DNA from: Halalkalicoccus sp. CG83
GTDB taxonomy: Archaea; Halobacteriota; Halobacteria; Halobacteriales; Halalkalicoccaceae
Assembly: GCF_037081715.1 (NCBI RefSeq)
Contig: NZ_JAZDDH010000001.1
Span: 1,550,001 to 1,614,000, forward strand
Direction: 5' to 3'
DNA length: 64,000 bases
Position numbers and translations under genes: made by a program. This document shows, piece by piece, positions 19,428-27,426 of this stretch (position 1 is the stretch's first letter; each line of letters opens with the position of its first letter). The notes under the pieces are model-generated. The model worked only from the letters and a program-made list of their open reading frames with translations, made no database searches and had not been told where the DNA came from.

Positions 19428-22400
19428 CTAGCGCCCTCCTCGCGCCGCAACCTCGTGGGTTCCACTGAACACGAGGGTGTCGGGCGAAACGGTCGGCGCC
19501 GGCTGTCCCGCCGTCAGTGAGACGTCGGTGTCGTTGCCGGCGAGCGTCACCGAGAGATCCTCGACGTGGTCGACGCCGTCGATCCCTTCGAGCAGTGCGT
19601 AAACGTCCGAGAGACACGGCACCGTACCGAACGCCCAACCCTCGCCGCTGGTCCGACCGGTCAAGGGGTGGAGGAACCCCTCAAGCGCGGCGGTCACACG
19701 GGCCTCGAGCACTGCGATGCTCTCAACGACGCCGGCCGCGAGCGTCGTGTTGACCGTCACTTCGACGTAGCTTGGTCCCCGGACCACCAGGCGATCAGGT
19801 TCGAACAGCGTCGCTGGCGCCCGCTTCCGCATCGCTGCCCGCACCTGCTGTTTCGTCTCCGTCGACGGAACGGGGCGTCGCTGCTGTTCGCGGGGGACGA
19901 TCACGAGCGTGACCCACCCCGGAGCCCGCCCGCCGTCCTCGTCCATACCGGAGATGCACTTCGTCCGCGCGAGCTTCCGTGACGACGCCGACGCGACTCG
20001 CTCGACGTCGGCCACTGTCACCGCGCGGCCACGGTCTCTGAGTTCCCTGGGCGCACGCGAGAGGACGTCGTTCATCGACTCCGCGTCGGTACCGCCGTCT
20101 CCCGGCAACGGGTTGGACACCTCGTCGACGAACGGGATCGAACTGGACAGATCGGTCACCGTCCCACGTTCGACGTTACCCGCCTCGCCGCCGCCAGTCC
20201 GGTAGGTCACCGCGACGTTGTCCCGACCACGCGGTGGGATTCGGCCGCCGACGCCGTCCCCGAACGTGAGCTCGCCAACGGTCGGGTCGAGTGCGTACAC
20301 CCGGTCATCGTCCCCGGTCTCGAGGAAGTTATCGATCCGGCGCCACCGGACCCAGAAGGCCTCCAGTTCGTCACCGCGACCGTTCACTCGCTCGGTCTCG
20401 TCGGTCGGGTCCCCCTCGAGACGTTCACGGGCCCCCTCAGAGAGCGCGGTACGTTCGTCGATCCAGACTTCACCCTCGATGAACGGTGGCGATGACACGG
20501 TGAACGTCTGGCCGGGAGCACCGTCGCTGGAGCCGACGATCTCGTCTTCGATCGGACGAACGTTGTACGACCAGCCCGCATTCGGGTAGAGCCCGTAGAG
20601 GCGGGGTGCGGTGCGCTCCGGCCGACCCGTCGGGGGGACGGTAGTGAGCGTCTCTAGACAGGCGGGCGGACACGGCGCTTGGCCGCGCGTCGCCTCCAGT
20701 TCGTCGACGAAGGGGGTCATCGACGAGACGGAGGGGATCGTCCCTCGTCGCTCGGCCTCCCGTCCGGCTTCAAGTCGGTCGGCCAGCACCGACCCGGGGC
20801 GTATCGGCGCTGTCTCCGTTCGCGGGCGATACGTTTGTCTGGCGATCGGTCCGTCGTCCGGCGCCAGGATCGCGACCACGTCGGGATCGCCGCGGTTGAG
20901 GACATGCCGCCGGTAGTCGAAGCGCAGGTCGGCGGGACCGATCGATTTCGTTCCGGTCGCGACGAGGAGCGACTCGCCGGCCTGGAGCGTCGTCCCCTCG
21001 GGGAACGCTCTGATCTGTACCGTCGGCTGGTTGTACTCGAAGTCGATTCGATATCCCGTGAGGTCGATCGCAGCGTCGCTGCGGTTCGTGACCTCGACGA
21101 GCTCGCGGACCGGGTAGATCTCGCTGACGACGATGGCTTCCGTCTCGGTCGACGCCCGCACGGGGGCGGGGGTGAACTCGTCGCCGGTTACCCGAGCGCG
21201 GATCCAGTGCCGAGTCCGACCGAACCGCTCGAAGGCGATGGTCTCCTCGGGAAAGCCGATGCCGACGATCCCTCGACGGGTCAGGCTCTCAGTCTCATCG
21301 GTGGCGTCCAGTCGGGCCCACTCGTCGCGGTCGGGGGAACGACAGTATTCCCATCTGATCCGCGGGTAAAACGCTGACGGGTATTCGACGTCGGCGAGCT
21401 CGAACAGCAGGTTGATCGGCCCGTCGCGGAGCGGCCCGTCGAAACCGAGATAGAACGTCTGGGACGTGTCGGGAAGCCCAGTGAACGGTCGGAACGATCC
21501 GGAACCGCGCTTAGTGAGGTTCTCGCCGAATGCGAGATTGTTGTGCGCTATGAGCCGCTCCGGGCGGCCCAGCGGCGGCGCCGCCGGGTCGAATGAGATG
21601 GTCACCGAGTTGAAGCGCGGCGGCGTTACGTCGTCGACTTGCGACCAAGTCCCGTCGTCGTTGGGTTCGAACTTCGGCGTTCCGTAGTGACCGCCGACGA
21701 GCCGAACGCGGATCCAGTGACTCTCCTGGCCGGCGACCGTCGTCGGCGAGAGGTCGGAAGGGATGGGGAAGGCAACTGCGCCGTCGGTCCGAAGCCGGTT
21801 CGTCGTATCACCGACTCCGGCGATCCGCGTCCAGCTGGCGCCGTTCCAGTACTCCCAGGAGAGCCGTGGATCAGTCACGCTCGTATCGATGTCGGCCACG
21901 GCATCGAAACGGAGTTCGACTCGCTCGTCGCGCTTGCTGAACGCCTCGGAGGATGCGACGTAGAACGCGTCGAGCCGTTGTGGGGACTCGCCGAACGGGA
22001 GCACTCCCTCACCGTTGATCTCGACCGGGAGCGGAACGTCGTTGTACCGCATCGCCTTCGGCGGCGACCCTGCCGGGGACTGGATCGGCCCAACCGCAAT
22101 CGAGGCAACCGTGAGATCGAACGGGCTGGTCGGCGGGACGCCGCCGGGAAGTCGACACCGGATCCAGTGGGTCTCGACGCCGTCGACCTCGGTTTCCGTG
22201 AGCGTCCCGCTCGCCGGGAGCCGGAGGTCAATCCGCACGGCGTTACCTCGGTCGTCTCCGATAAAGCGCCCCTCGAAGGCGTGCCAATCCTCGGTCGTCT
22301 CGCCGTCGCGGGCCTTCTCGCCGTAGTACTCCCAGACCAGCCGGTCCTTCAAGACGTCGACGGCCGCCACCGTCTCGATCGCGACGCCGATCGTCGATCC

Positions 22401-22976
22401 CGGATCGACCCGTAGCCCGTCGGAGTCCCCGATGTACAGTTCGTGTCGCTGGTGGTCTTCGCCGCCAAAGATCACGGCGTCCTCGTGGTCGACGGCTGCC
22501 GACCGGGCGTCGAAGATCCGGTCGCCGAGCGGGTCGACGGAGTACGCTAGATCGACGGCCGCCGGCGTCGCCTCGAACCCGCCGTCGGCCGGGATTTGGA
22601 AGGTCTGCTCCGGCCTGGCGTCCATCGCGGACGCGACGGCCCGGGTCTTCGCTGGGATCGGTACGTTCTCCCCGAGGTCGTTATCCACCGCAAAGGTGAG
22701 CGGAAGCCTCGCCGACTGCGGGGGCCGCCGGGTGAATCCCAGCGAGTCGAAGAACCCAACACGGTGTTTCTCGGGCACCCGGTTCAGTCGCTCGGTTACC
22801 TCCGATGCGAGGTCGGCGAACAGGGCTATCATCGCCGCCCCGAAATCGTCGGAGTTCGGGTCCCACGACTCGGTGTAGTACGGAGCCAGCGACTCGGCGT
22901 GCGTCCGGAGTTGCTCGCGGCGCCGGCCGTCGACGACCGGATCCTCAGACACGGACACCCTCCGGATTCGAGTCAC
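19428..22976 (-). CDS. eCIS baseplate wedge protein, gpJ-like (large copy) with inserted lamin-tail domain
   Basis: A 1182-residue protein starting at GTG, overlapping the gp25 stop by 4 bases. The N-terminal 100 residues match the baseplate family (YTESWDPNSDDFGAAMIALFADL, VPEKHRVGFFDSLGF). Residues 100-600 hold repeated beta domains with a LSWEYWNGASW-like element seen three or four times (LVWEYYGEKA, LSWEYWNGAS, IRWEYCRSPD), each followed by HWIRCRLPGG-type strands. Residues about 614-720 form a lamin tail domain (IVVSEIYPVRELVEVTNRSD, LTGYRIDF, HVLNRGDPDVVAIL). The gpJ core follows from about 870 (YALDPTVGELTFGDGVGG) and ends FLHPLTGRTSGEGWAFGTVP. The lamin-tail insert is unusual and may face outwards. 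Confidence 0.87.
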   Translation of the reverse strand: MTRIRRVSVSEDPVVDGRRREQLRTHAESLAPYYTESWDPNSDDFGAAMIALFADLASEVTERLNRVPEKHRVGFFDSLGFTRRPPQSARLPLTFAVDNDLGENVPIPAKTRAVASAMDARPEQTFQIPADGGFEATPAAVDLAYSVDPLGDRIFDARSAAVDHEDAVIFGGEDHQRHELYIGDSDGLRVDPGSTIGVAIETVAAVDVLKDRLVWEYYGEKARDGETTEDWHAFEGRFIGDDRGNAVRIDLRLPASGTLTETEVDGVETHWIRCRLPGGVPPTSPFDLTVASIAVGPIQSPAGSPPKAMRYNDVPLPVEINGEGVLPFGESPQRLDAFYVASSEAFSKRDERVELRFDAVADIDTSVTDPRLSWEYWNGASWTRIAGVGDTTNRLRTDGAVAFPIPSDLSPTTVAGQESHWIRVRLVGGHYGTPKFEPNDDGTWSQVDDVTPPRFNSVTISFDPAAPPLGRPERLIAHNNLAFGENLTKRGSGSFRPFTGLPDTSQTFYLGFDGPLRDGPINLLFELADVEYPSAFYPRIRWEYCRSPDRDEWARLDATDETESLTRRGIVGIGFPEETIAFERFGRTRHWIRARVTGDEFTPAPVRASTETEAIVVSEIYPVRELVEVTNRSDAAIDLTGYRIDFEYNQPTVQIRAFPEGTTLQAGESLLVATGTKSIGPADLRFDYRRHVLNRGDPDVVAILAPDDGPIARQTYRPRTETAPIRPGSVLADRLEAGREAERRGTIPSVSSMTPFVDELEATRGQAPCPPACLETLTTVPPTGRPERTAPRLYGLYPNAGWSYNVRPIEDEIVGSSDGAPGQTFTVSSPPFIEGEVWIDERTALSEGARERLEGDPTDETERVNGRGDELEAFWVRWRRIDNFLETGDDDRVYALDPTVGELTFGDGVGGRIPPRGRDNVAVTYRTGGGEAGNVERGTVTDLSSSIPFVDEVSNPLPGDGGTDAESMNDVLSRAPRELRDRGRAVTVADVERVASASSRKLARTKCISGMDEDGGRAPGWVTLVIVPREQQRRPVPSTETKQQVRAAMRKRAPATLFEPDRLVVRGPSYVEVTVNTTLAAGVVESIAVLEARVTAALEGFLHPLTGRTSGEGWAFGTVPCLSDVYALLEGIDGVDHVEDLSVTLAGNDTDVSLTAGQPAPTVSPDTLVFSGTHEVAARGGR

Positions 22977-23383
22977 TCACGCCGCCCCTCCGTGAGGTAG
23001 AACGGATACACGAGGTTGTGCTCAGTGTTGCTCTGTCGCACTCGGTAATCGAGGCGTATCGGGAGCACTCCGTCGTCCCGAACCGTTTGCGGGGCCTCGA
23101 CGTTCGACACCTCGATTCGGGGCTCCCACTTGACGAGCGCGTCCTCGACGGCCGTCTCGATGAGGGTGCGCACCGTCGCGTTCATCGACGTGAACACGTA
23201 CTCGTGGATACCGCAGCCGAACTCCGGGCGCATGATGCGTTCGCCCTTTGCGGTACCGAGGACGATCCGTATTGCCCCCTCGATGTCGTCGACGCCGCTC
23301 GACTGTTCGATCTCGCCCCGTCGGTTCGGCCGCACCGGGAACTGCCAGCCGGTTCCGAGGTAGTCTCGTTCCACGATACTCAC
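22973..23383 (-). CDS. Baseplate wedge protein, gp25/GPW family
   Basis: A 136-residue protein of the T4 gp25 family, the core sheath initiator of contractile baseplates. The diagnostic stretch GAIRIVLGTAKGERIMRPEF-type is present, followed by GCGIHEYVF, helix TVRTLIETAVEDALVKWEPRI and the closing strands VLPIRLDYRV. The length is usual for the family. The start is GTG (MSIVERDYLGTGW), overlapping the PAAR stop as GTGA, and its own stop overlaps the large gpJ start in the same way, so the three genes are translationally coupled. It should link gpJ-type wedge subunits to the first sheath ring. Confidence 0.93.
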   Translation of the reverse strand: MSIVERDYLGTGWQFPVRPNRRGEIEQSSGVDDIEGAIRIVLGTAKGERIMRPEFGCGIHEYVFTSMNATVRTLIETAVEDALVKWEPRIEVSNVEAPQTVRDDGVLPIRLDYRVRQSNTEHNLVYPFYLTEGRRE

Positions 23384-23673
23384 CCGATGATGACCGTCGG
23401 CGTACCCCCGACGATGGAGTTCGGCGGGCCGGCTTCCGCGATGGTGTCGCCCGTCCGTGCAGCCGGCAGGCCGTTGATCAGGACTGTCGGGCTGCCCGGC
23501 TGAGTCGGGCCGCCGGCGTGCGGCGCCGGACCCGACGACAGTGGGCAGGCGTGGAAGTCGATGCTGGCTCGCCAGGCCGGAAGGCCGCCGATGAGGACGT
23601 TCGGACTCCCGGGGCCCGGGCCGAGTGGCGTTCCGTGCGCGGTCTGGTCTGTGACTCTGGCTGCTGGTGGCAT
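23380..23673 (-). CDS. PAAR-domain spike tip protein
   Basis: A 97-residue protein made only of PAAR repeats. It begins MPPAARVTDQTAHGTPLGPG, has SPNVLIGGLPAWRASIDFHACPL and the second-half repeat SPTVLINGLPAARTGDTIAE, and ends TPTVIIG. PAAR proteins form a small zinc-bound cone on the central spike and sharpen its tip. The histidines and a cysteine (H13, H41, C43 region and H52) are reasonable zinc ligands. There is no C-terminal extension, so this PAAR carries no fused toxin and the cargo must be loaded otherwise. It lies between the gpV and gp25 genes, the normal eCIS position. Confidence 0.94.
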   Translation of the reverse strand: MPPAARVTDQTAHGTPLGPGPGSPNVLIGGLPAWRASIDFHACPLSSGPAPHAGGPTQPGSPTVLINGLPAARTGDTIAEAGPPNSIVGGTPTVIIG

Positions 23674-23681
23674 TGTCTGTG

Positions 23682-24317
23682 TCAGTTGATGTTCACTATC
23701 GATCCCTGAAGGGAAAGGGGACCGTCGGCGTCGATCGAGATCGACGTGCCGCTCAGTTCGAGCGTCGTCGCCTCAATGGCGACCTTCGTCCCGCCCGACA
23801 CAGACACGGTCCCCGACGTCCCGTCCAGTTCGATGGTACTCTTACCGTCGTCGACGGTGATCTTCTCGCCCCCCGACGAGTCGTCGAGGACGATCGTTCG
23901 GCCGCCCGCCGTCGCGAGTTCGAGCCGACCCCCGTTCTCGCCATCATCGAGGACGACCTCGTGGCCGCGTCGCGAGCGGATCGTCCGGACGTCGTTGTTC
24001 CCGTCGGCGTTATCGGCCGGAGGTGTATCCTCGCCGTTCCACAGCGCGCCGACGACGTAGGGGTGGTGGATATCGCCGTCCTCGAAGGCGACGAGGACCT
24101 CGTCGCCGACCTCCGGCAGGAAGAACGTCCCCCTATCCGGGCCGGCCATCGGGACCGCGATCCGCGCCCAGTCGCTCTCGTCGTTAGCCGTCCGCCACGG
24201 GAACCGTAGCTTCACCCGGCCCATTCCCTGGGGGTCCCGATTGTCGGTGACGATCCCGGCGACGACGCCGGGGATCGTTTGACCGGCTTCTCCGGGGCTA
24301 CCGTTCGAGAAGCTCAT
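23682..24317 (-). CDS. Spike protein, gpV/VgrG C-terminal type
   Basis: A 211-residue protein equal to the C-terminal half of VgrG or Afp8. Residues about 12-95 are the OB-fold baseplate V domain (VVAGIVTDNRDPQGMGRVKL, ARIAVPMAG, FFLPEVGDEVLVAFEDGD, VVGALWNGED). Residues about 105-211 form a beta-helix needle of short repeats (GHEVVLDDGENGGRLEL, ITVDDGKSTIELDGTSGTVSV). It assembles as a trimer above the gpD hub and carries the PAAR tip. The gene overlaps the gpD stop by 4 bases, so the spike is made from two proteins (gpD + gpV), whereas Afp8 and VgrG fuse the two. Confidence 0.93.
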   Translation of the reverse strand: MSFSNGSPGEAGQTIPGVVAGIVTDNRDPQGMGRVKLRFPWRTANDESDWARIAVPMAGPDRGTFFLPEVGDEVLVAFEDGDIHHPYVVGALWNGEDTPPADNADGNNDVRTIRSRRGHEVVLDDGENGGRLELATAGGRTIVLDDSSGGEKITVDDGKSTIELDGTSGTVSVSGGTKVAIEATTLELSGTSISIDADGPLSLQGSIVNIN

Positions 24318-25336
24318 AGCACACGCTCCGTGACTTCGAATCCCGTCTCGTAGCCGGAAGTGCCGATCCTGTGCGTCGATCGTATCACGTAGTAGGTCCT
24401 GGTGAACATCTCGCCGAGTCCCTCGAGTCGAACCGTCGTTCCCGCGCGGAGCTCCGGCAGCCCCACGGTGTCGCCGCTTCCCTCGATCAGTTCGGCCGAC
24501 AGCCGCTCGAGTGCCGCGGCCGCGGCCGCCTCCGCCTCGTCGCGTGAGGCCACCGGAACGCGGACGACCCTCGTCCCGGTCCCCCCGTCGCGATCGGCCG
24601 ACCCGACGATCTCCCGCTTCGCGCTCGGGTCCCAGTGGCGCACCTCGACGGTACCAACCTGATCGGCCTCGTTGAACTCTGGCGAGAACGAGACCAGCGA
24701 GTCGCCGTACTCCAGCGTGAGCTCGGGGGATTGCTCTCGCTTCGGTGCCCGGAAGTACAGCGTCTCCCGGTCGGCGAAGAGTTCGAACCCGTTCCGATCG
24801 GCGAGCTCGCGTAGGAACTCGTAGTCGCTTTGGTCGTCCTGAATGACCTTTGGTCGCGGCCGGCCCGTCTCGTCGACGACGACGCGGTCGAACGCGTACT
24901 CCGAGGCGATCTCGCGGGCGATGTCGGCATCACTCGACTCGTCCCAGGATCGGGAGTTCGTCCCCCGAGTCAGATCGTGGAGCATGCCGTAGCCGCTCAC
25001 CTCGACGGTCGGCTCGCCGTTAGCTGGGAACTCCGGGCGGATAGACTGTATGCGTCCCGCGAAGACCGGCTCCTGTACGTTCCCGTAGCCGAGTCGGATC
25101 CGGATCGGCGTCTCCGGACGCAACCGATCCCAGTCGACGCTCGTGAACCGGCGTGCCGCGCGGTCGAACCCACCCGTCTCGACGAACGTGAACCGGTCGG
25201 CACCGTCGAGGATCGAGTCTACTGACAGGTCCGAGATCACGCCGTCCGACTCCCTGATCTCGTCGTCGCCGACCCGAACGCGGAACCGCGGCGCGTAGAA
25301 ATCGTCGTACTTCTGCCGGAACGCCGCGAGGCTCAT
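24314..25336 (-). CDS. Spike hub protein, phage late-control gpD type
   Basis: A 340-residue protein equal to the N-terminal hub half of VgrG/Afp8 (T4 gp27, P2 gpD). It has the tandem beta-barrel layout: FYAPRFRVRVGDDEIRES, IRIRLGYGNVQEPVFAGRI, VSGYGMLHDLTRGT, then a helical segment ADIAREIASEY, SDYEFLRELADRNGFELFAD, LYFRAPK, and closing strands ending THRIGTSGYETGFEV. The pseudo-hexameric hub adapts the tube to the three-fold spike. Overlap with the gpV start and the close LysM gene upstream (17-base gap) place it in the usual LysM-gpD-gpV order. Confidence 0.93.
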   Translation of the reverse strand: MSLAAFRQKYDDFYAPRFRVRVGDDEIRESDGVISDLSVDSILDGADRFTFVETGGFDRAARRFTSVDWDRLRPETPIRIRLGYGNVQEPVFAGRIQSIRPEFPANGEPTVEVSGYGMLHDLTRGTNSRSWDESSDADIAREIASEYAFDRVVVDETGRPRPKVIQDDQSDYEFLRELADRNGFELFADRETLYFRAPKREQSPELTLEYGDSLVSFSPEFNEADQVGTVEVRHWDPSAKREIVGSADRDGGTGTRVVRVPVASRDEAEAAAAAALERLSAELIEGSGDTVGLPELRAGTTVRLEGLGEMFTRTYYVIRSTHRIGTSGYETGFEVTERVL

Positions 25337-25352
25337 GGAGCCACCTCCGGAG

Positions 25353-26015
25353 TCATCGCGTCCCTTCCAGCGGCGGCACGATCAGCTCACGGTCGCTGGG
25401 CAGCGACCGGGGGTTCTCGATGTCGTTGGCGGTCGCGATCGACCGCCACCGCGTCGGGTCGCCGTACACCGCGGCAGCGATCGTCCAAAGCGTGTCGTCG
25501 CCCGTCACCTCCCAGACCTTCGTCCGGTCGGCGGACTGGCGCGGTGCAGCGGTCGTCTCCTCACCCGGCCTCGTGTACGCTTTGAACGTGACGTCGATCC
25601 GGGCGCGAACCGGCGTCCCCTCGGGGAGGAACATCGTGAACGTCGTCGAGGCGCTCTCGAGGACGGCCGTGAACACCAGGCTCCCCCACGCGAATCGGCA
25701 CACGGGCGGCGCGTGGCGCTCCTCGTCGACCCGGAGCAACCCGTCGATTCGATCGGTATGGTCTCTGACGTCCGTGCCCGCCTCGTAGGTGTCGAAGAAC
25801 AGCTCCATCGAGAGGGTCTCGGCGTCGCCGCTGACGAATTGGGTGATCGGCGACCCCAGCCCAGGGAGGCTCTGGTCGCTGTACGTCACCTGTTTGTCGA
25901 TGCTGTACTCGGTGGGATTGAACAGCACCGGTATCTCGGCGGTCGTCGACTCCCGTTCGTCGAGAACCTGAATCAGGGCTTTCTTCAAGGTCGACTCCGT
26001 CGCCCGACCGACCAT
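25353..26015 (-). CDS. LysM-containing tail protein (Afp7-like)
   Basis: A 220-residue protein. I use the ATG at 26015 (MVGRATESTLKKALIQVLDE), directly after the previous stop; the open frame further upstream is shadow of the neighbouring low-complexity gene. Residues about 20-160 form a beta domain found in eCIS and T4-type tail tube initiators (IPVLFNPTEYSIDKQVTYSD, LSMELFFDTYE, FTMFLPEGTPVRARIDVTF). Residues about 168-216 form a LysM motif (YEVTGDDTLWTIAAAVYGDP-like, NDIENPRSLPSDRELIVPP). In Afp/PVC this protein sits between hub and tube and starts tube growth. The LysM part is thought to clamp neighbouring subunits, not cell wall, and haloarchaea lack peptidoglycan anyway. Confidence 0.9.
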   Translation of the reverse strand: MVGRATESTLKKALIQVLDERESTTAEIPVLFNPTEYSIDKQVTYSDQSLPGLGSPITQFVSGDAETLSMELFFDTYEAGTDVRDHTDRIDGLLRVDEERHAPPVCRFAWGSLVFTAVLESASTTFTMFLPEGTPVRARIDVTFKAYTRPGEETTAAPRQSADRTKVWEVTGDDTLWTIAAAVYGDPTRWRSIATANDIENPRSLPSDRELIVPPLEGTR

Positions 26016-26016
26016 C

Positions 26017-27426
26017 TCAGCGTCCCCTCCGTTCGTCCTCGATCCGGAACTTTCGCTCCAGCTCGCGGTAGAGGCGGTCAACGAGCCTGGCGCGCTCGGT
26101 CGGTGACCCCTGTAGGATCGCGGCGTCGTCTCCTCGTCGTCGAGCAGAGGACTCCGCGCGGGCACCGGCGTCGGGGCGGGTCACCAACTCGGCGCGTCCG
26201 TGCCCAGCATCTCGTCCTAGAGGGGCGTCTCGAGTCGTCGCTGCCGTTCTCGAGGCCGTGTCCTGGGCGCCCCGACGGCTGCGCGCCGATCCGTCCGCGC
26301 CAGCACCGGAACCGGTCCGACGGACGGTCAACGCAGGCAACCTCCCCTCCCCCGCGTCCGAACCGGTAGTCGAATCGTGCCGACCACTGGGAGCGCCATT
26401 GGATTCGGACTCACGGGGGGGCTTCGATGCTCCCGGAAGTGGGGTGCGATCTCGCTGCCCGTCGCGATCGGTGCCTGGTTCGGTGGACGATCGTGGCCTC
26501 CGCACCCGTACCGGCACCGAGCGGACAGCGTTCGAGGCTGGCGCCGTTGCCCCGTTACGTCCGCGAGGGTCGGCGGTTGAACGCCGACCGCGCTGGCGCG
26601 AGTCGATCGGCCGGGCCGACCGAGAGACGGCGGCTACCGTCGTCTTCGGCGGCTCGAGGACGGTAAAGGGCGACGCCGACCCTCGACCCCGGGTTCGATT
26701 GTCGCCTCGCGCCAGTGCGGTCGAACCGGTGTCGGACTTCGATCGGTCCCGAACCGCCTCGTCGGCGAGGGGTTCGTCGAACGAGGTCGAAGCTGCCAGC
26801 TCGGAAACCCGACTGACGGAATCGACTGCGCGTTCCGCGTTGGCGCCGGTCGGCCGCAAGACCGACAACGAGGGCTTGCCGTCCCAGGGCCGATCGCTCG
26901 CCTCCGTCGAACTGGCCGGACCACCGGATCGCCGACCGGACAAGTCGGGATCGCCGCTCTGCGACCCTGTGACCTCCAGACGACCGTCGTCACCGCTTGA
27001 GTCGTCCTGCGTCCGTGGATCGGGGACGTCCGTTAGTACCGTTCGCGTCTCGAGCGGGGAGCGCCGGTCTCCGGCGCGTGTATCCGATTCCGATGCTGGA
27101 CTCGGTCTAGCGCTCCCTCGCGCATGGAGGCTGGCTTTGGAGTCGGACGCTACCGGCGCACCGAGCGCCGCGCGAACGGCTGGAAGCGTCAGCCTCGGGA
27201 ACGCTGCGACTCGGGTGCCGACCAGCGACTGCAACACCCCGGAGAACGAGCGACGGACACCCGGCTGAACGGTCTCGTCGTGGACCACGCGGTGGATCCA
27301 CGACGGGTCGATCGTTCGCCAGACCGCATCTGGTCCCGACATCGATCGGAGCACGCCGATACGGCGGACCACCGCGTCGATTTCGTGTTCGAGGGTGGAT
27401 GCCCTCGGTTCGGCGCCGTCGTTCAT
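26017..27426 (-). CDS. eCIS-linked low-complexity protein with conserved ends
   Basis: A 469-residue protein whose start overlaps the AAA+ gene stop (ATGA). Only the ends look folded: residues about 10-95 (LEHEIDAVVRRIGVLRSM, WIHRVVHDETVQPGV, FPRLTLPAVRAALGA) and the last 35 (ERARLVDRLYRELERKFRIE). The C-terminal helix resembles the LVDRLYxLLERRLRxERERRG ending I recall from uncharacterised proteins at the same place in other eCIS operons. The 330 residues between are rich in Ser, Arg, Thr, Gly and Pro without hydrophobic segments, so are disordered. Unlike most haloarchaeal proteins it is strongly basic in the middle. Possible roles are scaffold or DNA/cargo binding; none is shown. Confidence 0.7.
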   Translation of the reverse strand: MNDGAEPRASTLEHEIDAVVRRIGVLRSMSGPDAVWRTIDPSWIHRVVHDETVQPGVRRSFSGVLQSLVGTRVAAFPRLTLPAVRAALGAPVASDSKASLHARGSARPSPASESDTRAGDRRSPLETRTVLTDVPDPRTQDDSSGDDGRLEVTGSQSGDPDLSGRRSGGPASSTEASDRPWDGKPSLSVLRPTGANAERAVDSVSRVSELAASTSFDEPLADEAVRDRSKSDTGSTALARGDNRTRGRGSASPFTVLEPPKTTVAAVSRSARPIDSRQRGRRSTADPRGRNGATAPASNAVRSVPVRVRRPRSSTEPGTDRDGQRDRTPLPGASKPPRESESNGAPSGRHDSTTGSDAGEGRLPALTVRRTGSGAGADGSARSRRGAQDTASRTAATTRDAPLGRDAGHGRAELVTRPDAGARAESSARRRGDDAAILQGSPTERARLVDRLYRELERKFRIEDERRGR

